Below are positions 1 to 6,425 of a stretch of DNA of 14,407 nt, piece after piece. The notes below the pieces were generated by a model. It saw only the letters and a list, made by a program, of their open reading frames with translations, did no database searches and was not told the DNA's origin. Within the stretch, counting starts at the first letter, position 1, and each line of letters starts with the position of its first letter. The DNA is from Myxococcales bacterium. GTDB lineage: Bacteria; Myxococcota; Myxococcia; Myxococcales; Myxococcaceae. A program made the position numbers and the translations under genes. The stretch covers positions 1 through 14,407 of the forward strand of contig PMBV01000178.1 in NCBI GenBank assembly GCA_003153055.1, read 5' to 3'.

Positions 1-31
1 AGGGCCGATTAACACCAGTCACCTAGCTGCT

Positions 32-154
32 TCAGCGACCCGAGCGCTTGCGTATCGGGACCGGAGCCGGAACAGGCTGCCGTTGACCCAGCTTCGCGCC
101 GAGCAACGCGGTGACGACCACAACAAGCACGGGCAACAGGCTCGTGACGTCCAT
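32..154 (-). CDS. Possible 40-residue single-pass membrane peptide
   Basis: This ATG-started frame encodes 40 residues. Residues 5-20 are strongly hydrophobic (LLPVLVVVVTALLGA), followed by a Pro-rich stretch and a basic tail (IRKRSGR). That is the layout of a small membrane-anchored peptide with a positively charged cytoplasmic end. A TAG stop lies three codons upstream (164-166) with no other start codon between, so the start is fixed. Roughly three quarters of its codons end in G or C, in line with its neighbours. Against it, there is no clear Shine-Dalgarno sequence and the family is not recognised. It is divergent from hrcA, whose start is 109 bp away. It could be a chance open frame; no function is proposed. 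Confidence 0.3.
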   Translation of the reverse strand: MDVTSLLPVLVVVVTALLGAKLGQRQPVPAPVPIRKRSGR

Positions 155-228
155 GAACGAAAGCTAACCACGGCCTCGGGCCGCCGCAAAGCCCTCCGCA
201 TCGATCCTCCCTCTCTGGGGCAACCCGC

Positions 229-257
229 TTGAATCGAGTGGGCCGCGCCACCACAAT
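229..257 (+). promoter_or_regulatory. Candidate sigma-70-type promoter of hrcA
   Basis: TTGAAT (229-234) and CACAAT (252-257) are separated by exactly 17 bases, and each matches the housekeeping consensus at four of six positions. Transcription would start about 6-8 bases after the -10 box, at or next to the GTG start codon at 264. AATCGA occurs twice here (232-237 and 255-260), overlapping both boxes, and could be part of an operator. No CIRCE inverted repeat, the usual HrcA operator, is visible upstream. This is prediction from sequence only. Confidence 0.4.
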
Positions 258-263
258 CGAATC

Positions 264-1307
264 GTGGCTGCCGCGGACCTGGACGAACGAGCGAAAGATG
301 TCCTCAGGGCCGTCGTCCAGGAGTTCATCGAGTCGGGGGAGCCGGTGGGCTCCAATCAGCTGACCCGTCGAGGAGATTTCGAGGTCTCTCCGGCCACCAT
401 GCGCAACGTGCTCGCCGATCTGGAGGCGCTCGGGTATCTCGAAAAGCCCCACACCTCGGCAGGTCGGGTGCCGACGGACCAGGGCTACCGCTTCTTCGTG
501 GACTCGCTGGTGCAGCTCCAGGAGCCCTCGCAGCGGGAGCGGGCCTTCATCGAGCAAGGCCTCGCCGGGGCGTCAGTGGAGGATCGCCTCCAGGACGCGG
601 GGAAGCTGCTGCACAGCCTGTCGCACCACGCGGCGGTGGTGCTGATTCCCCGGCCCAGCGCGGTGCTCATCACCCGCATCGAGTTCATTCGGCTCCAGGG
701 AGATCGACTGCTGGCGGTGCTGCTGGGCAGCTCGGGTCAGGTGCAGAACAAGCTGTTGGTGCTGGAGCGGCCGCTGAGCACCGATGAGCTGAGCCAGGCC
801 GCCGGCTACCTGAACGACTTCTTCAAGCAGAGCATGACCATCGAAGACGTGCGCAGCCGCATTCTCCAGGAGCTCGAGAGCGAGCGGTCCCAGTATGACG
901 TGTTGGCGGCGCGGGCGCTGCAGCTCGGCGCGGCGGCCACCGACGTGTCCTCGAGCGAGCGGGTGGTCATCGAGGGCACTGGCACCTTCCTCGACCAGCG
1001 GGAGTTCGCCCACGACGTGCATCGCATGCGGGCGCTGTTCAGTGCGCTCGACGAGAAGCACCGGCTCTTGGCGTTGCTGGACCGCGTGCAGCGGGCGCGG
1101 GAGATGCAGATTTTCATCGGCGCCGAGAGCGAGTTCTCTTCGCAAGGGGAAGTGGCCCTCATCGCCAGCCCCTATGGGGCGCGGGAGTCGGTGCTGGGGA
1201 GCGTGGGCGTCATCGGTCCCACCCGAATGAATTACCAACGGGTGATTCCGCTCGTGAATTTCACCGCCCAGGTGTTGTCTCGTGTCTTCTCGCAGAAGGG
1301 TGAGTGA
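264..1307 (+). CDS. hrcA: Heat-inducible transcription repressor HrcA
   Basis: HrcA is the dimeric repressor that binds CIRCE operators to silence chaperone genes (groESL, dnaK) and is released on heat stress. The 347-residue length is normal for the family. Residues 5-75 form the winged helix-turn-helix and contain the hallmark stretches ATMRNVLADLEALGYLEKPH and SAGRVPTDQGYRFFVD (66-80). The middle is the GAF-like and inserted dimerization region. The C-terminus carries the family signature GVIGPTRMNYQRVIPLV (315-331). Translation from the GTG at 264 gives the expected N-terminus (LDERAKDVLRAVVQEFI). No Shine-Dalgarno precedes it, which fits a leaderless message from the promoter at 229-257. 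grpE and dnaK, frequent hrcA partners, do not follow; a Ser/Thr kinase gene starts 71 bp downstream. Identification is secure. Confidence 0.97.
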   Translation: MAAADLDERAKDVLRAVVQEFIESGEPVGSNQLTRRGDFEVSPATMRNVLADLEALGYLEKPHTSAGRVPTDQGYRFFVDSLVQLQEPSQRERAFIEQGLAGASVEDRLQDAGKLLHSLSHHAAVVLIPRPSAVLITRIEFIRLQGDRLLAVLLGSSGQVQNKLLVLERPLSTDELSQAAGYLNDFFKQSMTIEDVRSRILQELESERSQYDVLAARALQLGAAATDVSSSERVVIEGTGTFLDQREFAHDVHRMRALFSALDEKHRLLALLDRVQRAREMQIFIGAESEFSSQGEVALIASPYGARESVLGSVGVIGPTRMNYQRVIPLVNFTAQVLSRVFSQKGE

Positions 1308-1378
1308 TCGCTTCGGGCCGGCACCGGCCACTCTCCTGTCGGGCCTTGTGAGTCGGGTCGCTTCCCCGAGGAGCTGTC

Positions 1379-2908
1379 GTGTCGTTTCTCCCCTTCGATG
1401 TGGTCGAGGCACTCGGCGGCGACGAGCGCTCCGAGGTCGTGCGGGTGGGGGTGCGGGTGTTGAAGGTCCCCACCGAGACCCACCGCGATGGCTTCGTGGC
1501 TCGCGGATGTCGGCTGATGGAGGTGCTCCATCCGTCGCTCCGTCGCGCTCGGCAAGTGGGCCGGTTGACCGATGGTCGGCCCTTCGTGTTGCTCGACGAG
1601 CCGAGGGGCCCGACATTGAGCGAATCTCCCGAGCTTGGGCTGAGGGAGGCTCTGGAGGTGGGGCTCGCCCTCGCCTCGGCGATGGGGGCGCTCCACGACG
1701 CGGGGCTGGTGATAGGGCCAGTGCGCGCGAGTGACGTCTTCCTTTCGCGGCCGGCCACGCTCGACGCCTCGGTGCCCGACGGAGGGGATCCCCAGGCAGA
1801 CATTCGGTCACTGGTCGAGCTGCTGCTGAAGGCTGGGTTGCGTCGCGGTGCGGACTCCCGGCTGAGGGCGCGGCTCTTGGCGGCCGAGAGCGCCGCGGAG
1901 CTCGCGCAGGTGCTCAGGTCGATGTTGGTGTTGTTCGAGTCGGGCCTCGCGGCCGCGGGGCCGACCACCGTCGAGGTGGTGGAGCCGGACCTCTCGGGCA
2001 ATCGACTGGGGCCCTGGCTCCTCGAGCGAGTCGTGGGGGAGGGCGCCATCGGTCGGGTGTACCTCGCTCGGCATGAGGAGCAGGGGAGCGCGGTGGCGGT
2101 GAAGGTGTTGAAGCGGGAGCACGCCGCCAACGCAGAGGTGCGGCATCGCTTCGTGCTCGAGGCCCAGGCCGTCAACGCCGTGAGAGATGAGCACCTGGTG
2201 GAGGTGTACGACTTCGGAGAGGTGGCCCACCCGGGGGGCCCGCTGGTGTACTGCGCGATGGAGCTGCTCGACGGAGAGCCGTTGGCCGACACCTTGAGCC
2301 GAGGGCCCTTGGAGGTCGACCGGGCGGTGCGCATCGCCGGCCAGTTGGCTCTGGCCCTGCACGCGGCGCACCTCGAGGGCGTCATTCACCGCGACGTCAA
2401 ACCCGAGAATGTCTTCCTCCATCGCCGAGGTGACGACGAGGAGCAGGTGAAGGTGCTCGACTTCGGGCTCGCCAAGGTGCTGAGGCCCATCGGCGGGCTG
2501 GGGTCGCCCGGCACGAGTTCGGGCATCGTGGTGGGGACGCCGGAGTATATGGCGCCGGAGCAGGCCATGGGCATGGAGGTGGATCTCCGAGCCGACCTCT
2601 TCGCGGTGGGGCTGGTGCTGTACGAGCTGCTCACCGGGGCGAGCCCGTACCACGGCGACACCTTCGCCCGCCGAGTGGTCGAGCTGACCCACACGACTGC
2701 GCCGCGGCTGCCAGACGAGACACCGCTGGGCGAGAAGGTCCCGGCGCGCCTCCAGGACATCGTCGCCAGGTGTCTCGAGAAGGAGCCGGAGGACCGGTTC
2801 CAGAGCGGCGAGGAGCTGGCTCGTGCGCTGGGGGCGCTCGGCGAGGCCGAGGTCGTGCCGGCGGACCTGCGCTCGACCCGGCCTTTGCGTCGGTGGTTGG
2901 GGTGGTGA
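1379..2908 (+). CDS. Ser/Thr protein kinase with N-terminal pseudokinase domain
   Basis: This is a cytosolic Hanks-type kinase of 509 residues with no membrane segment. The C-terminal domain (about 208-490) is complete: Gly-rich loop GEGAIG (220-225), ATP-anchoring Lys242 in VAVKVLK, alphaC Glu261, catalytic HRD (337-339) with Lys341 and Asn344, DFG (361-363), GTPEYMAPE (386-394) and helix-F Asp406. Residues 1-190 look like a decayed second kinase fold: VRVLKV with Lys29, a LHDAGLVIGPVRASDVFL stretch (105-122) parallel to the catalytic loop but lacking the HRD aspartate, no DFG, and ADIRSLVELLLKAGL (140-154) like helix F. The GTG start follows GAGGAG (1368-1373) at 5-base spacing. The gene may be cotranscribed with hrcA. 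The substrate is unknown. The kinase call is near certain; the pseudokinase reading is inference. Confidence 0.93.
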   Translation: MSFLPFDVVEALGGDERSEVVRVGVRVLKVPTETHRDGFVARGCRLMEVLHPSLRRARQVGRLTDGRPFVLLDEPRGPTLSESPELGLREALEVGLALASAMGALHDAGLVIGPVRASDVFLSRPATLDASVPDGGDPQADIRSLVELLLKAGLRRGADSRLRARLLAAESAAELAQVLRSMLVLFESGLAAAGPTTVEVVEPDLSGNRLGPWLLERVVGEGAIGRVYLARHEEQGSAVAVKVLKREHAANAEVRHRFVLEAQAVNAVRDEHLVEVYDFGEVAHPGGPLVYCAMELLDGEPLADTLSRGPLEVDRAVRIAGQLALALHAAHLEGVIHRDVKPENVFLHRRGDDEEQVKVLDFGLAKVLRPIGGLGSPGTSSGIVVGTPEYMAPEQAMGMEVDLRADLFAVGLVLYELLTGASPYHGDTFARRVVELTHTTAPRLPDETPLGEKVPARLQDIVARCLEKEPEDRFQSGEELARALGALGEAEVVPADLRSTRPLRRWLGW

Positions 2909-3133
2909 TTCGGCTCCTGACCCGGGCTGCGCCGAAGCGGCCACACGAGAGCCCGCCGCCCACGCCGGTCGCAAACTTGAAAGCGCGACCGCGCTCCAAT
3001 GCGTGGATCTAGGTCAATAATAAGGAAACTCTTTTTACGTCTCCACTGGTGGGCAGGGAGTGGCGCGCCGGCTGCACAGGCCCGCACCGCAACGCTGAAC
3101 CCCCCGTAGTTCCCACCAATTGGAGTTAAACGG
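2909..3133 (+). other. Intergenic region with AT-rich patch
   Basis: No convincing gene is seen here. The kinase gene ends without an obvious terminator hairpin. A patch at about 3006-3045 is roughly two thirds A+T in otherwise GC-rich DNA, which suits a promoter for the lipoprotein gene, but I could not fit a -35/-10 pair with acceptable spacing. GGAG at 3122-3125 lies 8 bases before the ATG at 3134 and is the probable ribosome binding site. Confidence 0.4.
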
Positions 3134-4573
3134 ATGAGAGTCGGTATTAATTTCGCAGTTTCATCTCTTGTTTCCGGCATTCTTGTGCTTACGGGTTGCA
3201 ACCTGCAGGAGCCGACGGCCATGGCGAGTGGGGAGGGGGCTGATAAGGTCGATGAGGTAAGCTCCGCGCTCCAGTTGGGGACGCAGGTTCACAAGCTCCC
3301 GATGCGGACGCCAGGAGCGCTGATGGTGGCGGCGGCTCCGGCCGGATCGCACCTCACGTATTACGGCGGGCGCGTGGTCGCGAACATCCAGGTCGTGCAG
3401 GTTCTCTACGGCAGCGGCAGCTACCTTCCGCAGGTGGCCGGGAGCAGCACGCCGAGCGTGGCGACGTTCTTCAATGGCCTCGTCACCAGCTCGTACATGG
3501 ATTGGTTCTCTGAATACAACACCAACCTCTCGAGCCAGACGACGCGCACGAACCAAATCATCGGTCGTGGCACCTTCGTCTCGACGGTGAGCATCACGCC
3601 GTCGTCGGCCAACAACGGCTCGACCATCAGCGACACGGCCATTCAGTCGGAGCTCGCCGCGCAAATCACGGCTGGCAAGCTCCCGGCGCCCACGAAGGAC
3701 GCGGCGGGCAACAACAACACCTACTACGCCGTCTTCTTTCCGCCCGGGAAGACCATCAGCCAGGGGACTTCAAACTCCTGCGCCGCTGGCGGCTTCTGCG
3801 CGTACCACGGGACCATCGCCAACGTCCCGGGCTTCGGCGAGACCTACTACGGCGTGCACCCGGACATGCAGGCGGGCTCGGGCTGTGCCACCGGCTGCGG
3901 CACCAGCACGACCTTCAACAACTACACCTCGGTCGCCTCGCACGAGCTCATCGAGACGCTGACGGACCCCGAGGTCGGTCTGGCCACGACCTACGGCCCA
4001 CCGCTCGCCTGGTACGACCAAACCAACGGTGAGGTCGGTGACATCTGCAACGCCTCGCAGGGCACCATCGTGGGCAGCGACGGCGTCACGTACACCGTGC
4101 AGCAGGAGTTCGACAACGCGACGAGCAGCTGCATCACGACCAAGAACGCGGGCGGTGGCGGCGGCACCGGCGGTGGCGCTGGCGGTGGTGGCGGCACGGG
4201 TGGCGGCGCTGGTGGTGGCGGCGGCACCGGCGGCGGCACTGGCGGTGGCACTGCAGGCGATCCGGTGCTCACCATCGGTGGCAATGTCACGGCCATCTCG
4301 GGGACGAGCGGCTCGCAGAAGTTCTGGCAGGTCGTGGTTCCTTCCGGGACGGCCTCCCTGACCATCAGCATCACCGGGTCGACCTCCTCGACCAGCGATG
4401 CGGACCTCTACACGCGGGCTGGCAGCCACCCGACGACGACGACGTATGACTGCCGGCCGTACAAGACTGGCTCCAACGAGACGTGCACGTACACTGCGCC
4501 GGCGGCCGGCACCTACTACGTCATGCTCCGCGGCTATACGGCCTACTCGGGCGTGACGCTCTCGGCGAAGTAA
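3134..4573 (+). CDS. EXORDIUM/PHI-1-like lipoprotein with C-terminal PPC domain
   Basis: This 479-residue exported protein has a lipoprotein signal peptide ending in the lipobox LTGC, with Cys22 as the lipidated residue. Residues 73-335 resemble the EXORDIUM/PHI-1 family: LTYYGG at the start, Cys pairs at 216-255, and a closing Gly-Val-Thr-Tyr...Ser-Ser-Cys block. A zincin-like ASHELIETLTDPE (269-280) and NGEVGDIC (298-305) suggest metal binding. HELIE lacks the second His of HExxH, so peptidase activity is uncertain. A Gly-rich linker (340-374) leads to a bacterial pre-peptidase C-terminal (PPC) domain (about 378-477) with DADLYTRAG, YDCRPY, NETCTYT and GTYYVMLRGY. PPC domains usually occur on secreted hydrolases. 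GGAG (3122-3125) is the ribosome binding site. The substrate is unknown. Confidence 0.85.
   Translation: MRVGINFAVSSLVSGILVLTGCNLQEPTAMASGEGADKVDEVSSALQLGTQVHKLPMRTPGALMVAAAPAGSHLTYYGGRVVANIQVVQVLYGSGSYLPQVAGSSTPSVATFFNGLVTSSYMDWFSEYNTNLSSQTTRTNQIIGRGTFVSTVSITPSSANNGSTISDTAIQSELAAQITAGKLPAPTKDAAGNNNTYYAVFFPPGKTISQGTSNSCAAGGFCAYHGTIANVPGFGETYYGVHPDMQAGSGCATGCGTSTTFNNYTSVASHELIETLTDPEVGLATTYGPPLAWYDQTNGEVGDICNASQGTIVGSDGVTYTVQQEFDNATSSCITTKNAGGGGGTGGGAGGGGGTGGGAGGGGGTGGGTGGGTAGDPVLTIGGNVTAISGTSGSQKFWQVVVPSGTASLTISITGSTSSTSDADLYTRAGSHPTTTTYDCRPYKTGSNETCTYTAPAAGTYYVMLRGYTAYSGVTLSAK
4148..4237 (+). repeat. Three 30-bp in-frame repeats encoding a Gly linker
   Basis: Three consecutive 30-base units each encode AGGGGGTGGG (residues 339-368), followed by a shorter variant (TGGGTAG). 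The units differ at synonymous positions, so they are not freshly duplicated. The run is a flexible tether between the EXO-like and PPC domains. Slippage here would change linker length without breaking the frame. Confidence 0.85.
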
Positions 4574-4593
4574 GGGCTTCGCCTTGGCGAGGG

Positions 4594-4620
4594 CCCCTCT
4601 CCGGCTCGCTCGGAGAGGGG
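4594..4620 (+). terminator. Perfect 10-bp hairpin after the EXO-like gene
   Basis: CCCCTCTCCG (4594-4603) and CGGAGAGGGG (4611-4620) are perfect inverted copies around a 7-base loop, starting 21 bases after the stop codon. No T-run follows, so it is not a classical intrinsic terminator. It could still end or protect the 3' end of the transcript in this GC-rich genome. It might also be a dispersed palindromic repeat. Confidence 0.5.
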
Positions 4621-4720
4621 AGGACCCGGCGCCACTCGGCTCGGAGTCTCGCCTCGTGCTCCATTTCACCCCCCGTTTGACCCGAACTGGGCCGGTGGTG
4701 CTCCCCTCCAAGACACCAAC

Positions 4721-6425
4721 ATGCCGGCCAGAAACACACCGAAGCTCGGGATGAGACTCGTGCTCGGGCTCGCACTTCTGGGGAGCCAGAGCCTAGGGGA
4801 ACCCCCCCCAGCGGGCTGACTGGACAGTCATCACCGTCCTCTCGGGGGCTTACGTCGACAGTCTCCAGCGCTTCCTGTCGGTGGGTTCGAGCGAGAAGGT
4901 TCAGGTCCTCGTCCTCCACGACACGGGCGCCGCGACCAGCGTGTACCGCGTGCTCCCCGATGAGGACCCCTCCCATGCGCCGGGTGAATGCTGCCCCGCC
5001 GGCGGGGCTTGCTGTGGCCGCGCGCTGCTCCCGTTGGCCGAGCTGGGGCTGACCGAGAGCTCCAGGGTCTCGGAGGAGACGCTCGACCGGTACTTCTCGT
5101 ACGTTCAGGCCCACTACCCCGCCCACCATTACCTCCTTTCGATGCGGGGGCACGCCTCCGAGTCGGGGGCCTCCATCAACGCGGGCGGCGGGCAGGTGAC
5201 AGTGCCCCAGCTCGCGGGTCTCCTCGCGCACTTCACGGCGCGCCGCGGAGGGAAGCAGCTCGAGGTGCTCAACCTGGGAATGTGCCAGACCGCGAACACC
5301 GATTGGGCCTACCTCCTCGCTCCGTTCATCGAGACCCTCGTCGGCTCAGCGAACTACACCAACCCCCCGGTGGCGATGCGCTGGCGCATGCACCTGTGGG
5401 TGCGCGAGCTTCTCAACAACCCGGCCATCTCGGCCCGAGCGCTCGCCGGCACGATGGTCGAGCTGTTCGCCAACACCTGGGACTACTGCGTCACCGCCGG
5501 GCACCTGTGCAGCAACGCCTCCCGCGGCGAGCCATGGACGGCGGTGGCGCTCGATGCGTCGGCGATGAAAGAGGTGGCAGCGACGACGCGCGAGCTGGTC
5601 TGTGAGGCCTCGCTGCTCGAAGACAGCTCCGCCGTCCGGCGTGCCGTGCAGGCCACCGCGCAGTACGGCTCACCGGGGTGGACTCGGCGTGACGTCGCCC
5701 AGTTCGCGACCAACCTGGCTCACGAGGTTCCAGGGACGCCCCTGGCCAAGCGCGCCCTCGAGCTCCGCGAAGCAGTGGAGCGCGCGGTGGTGGCCCACGC
5801 CTCCGAGCCCGCGACCTACCCGACCGACGCGCTCGGGCTCGCTGGCGCCTTCCTCCAGGCGAACGCTGGCGCGGGGCAGGTCGGTCCCTTTCAAGTCGAG
5901 TCGCTGTGGCGGCCCTTCCTCGAGATGAGCGATGGGGCGGGCTTCCCCACCGCGTCGGAGGTTCGGCTCTCACCGCGGCGGCTCGAGCTGATGGTCGGCG
6001 ACGACGTCGAGGTGGAGGCCCGTGGCTTCCGTCCGGAGTACGGCGAGATGTGTCGTCTCCCCGGAGAGTGGACGCTGTCGCCCGGCGCTCCCCTCTCACT
6101 CGGGTCGCCGAGCCTCAACCCGGCCCACGCCACCGCGACGCAACCGGGCACCGGCGAGCTCTCTTTTCAGGGGCGCGGGCTGAGCGCGACCGCCGAGGTG
6201 GTGGTGCATGCTGGGTCCGAGTCGTCACCGGACAGCGGCGCGACGACCGGAGAAGACTCCCCGAGCCCGTCGCCGACGCCCGCTGGCTGCTCCTCCGCTG
6301 GCGGGCCCTCGGCGCTCGTCTGGGTTCTGCTCGCCTGTGGTCTTCTCGCGCGGTGGAGGAGCTCAGGTCTCGCCTTCCCGCATCGACGCGGGGAGCGTGA
6401 GAATGAACTGAGCGCCCGAGGGTGA
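4721..6425 (+). CDS. Clostripain-like (C11) cysteine peptidase, MYXO-CTERM-like tail, apparent frameshift
   Basis: This is predicted to be an exported clan CD cysteine peptidase. The long open frame (first start GTG 4881) carries the C11 pattern: HYPAHHYLLSMRGH with candidate catalytic His at 5151-5153, then LEVLNLGMC with candidate catalytic Cys at 5283-5285, and AYLLAPFIETLVGSANYTNP after it. The expected first beta strand, DWTVITVLSGAY (4818-4853), is in the same frame but upstream of any ATG or GTG. A good signal peptide (RLVLGLALLGSQSLGE; ATG at 4721 or 4751) lies in another frame. The two frames join if one C is removed from the C8 run at 4802-4809. Later parts are an Ig-like (BIG2-type) domain at about 5961-6206 and a Ser/Pro linker. 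A MYXO-CTERM-like end follows (GCSSAGGPSALVWVLLACGLLARWR), with 21 extra residues. The 3' end overlaps the histidine kinase gene by 63 bp. As read, the gene may be inactive. Confidence 0.75.
4802..4809 (+). other. C8 run separating signal-peptide frame from peptidase frame
   Basis: Eight consecutive Cs lie between the codon for Glu (GAA, 4799-4801) of the signal-peptide frame and the C11 domain. With eight Cs the signal-peptide frame stops at TGA 4817-4819. With seven it reads through into DWTVITVLSGAY. The run could be a sequencing error, a fixed mutation, or a slippage-prone switch. Confidence 0.7.

Noticed and set aside
156..263. CIRCE operator upstream of hrcA
   Set aside because: I looked for TTAGCACTC and its inverted copy at 9-base spacing; nothing close is present.
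1316..1329. GGCCGG-CA-CCGGCC palindrome between hrcA and the kinase gene as terminator
   Set aside because: The two-base loop is too small for a stable hairpin, there is no T-run, and such GC palindromes arise by chance in this base composition.
573..2974. Long minus-strand open frames opposite hrcA and the kinase gene (374-412 codons)
   Set aside because: They are typical of high-GC DNA opposite real genes. Their translations are Arg/His/Pro/Ala-rich without domains, while the plus strand encodes recognisable families.
4677..4705. TTGACC as -35 of a peptidase promoter
   Set aside because: No acceptable -10 sequence lies 16-18 bases downstream.
4881..4883. GTG 4881 as the true peptidase start
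   Set aside because: It would omit the conserved first strand encoded just upstream in the same frame and leave the exported protein without a signal peptide. It also has no Shine-Dalgarno.
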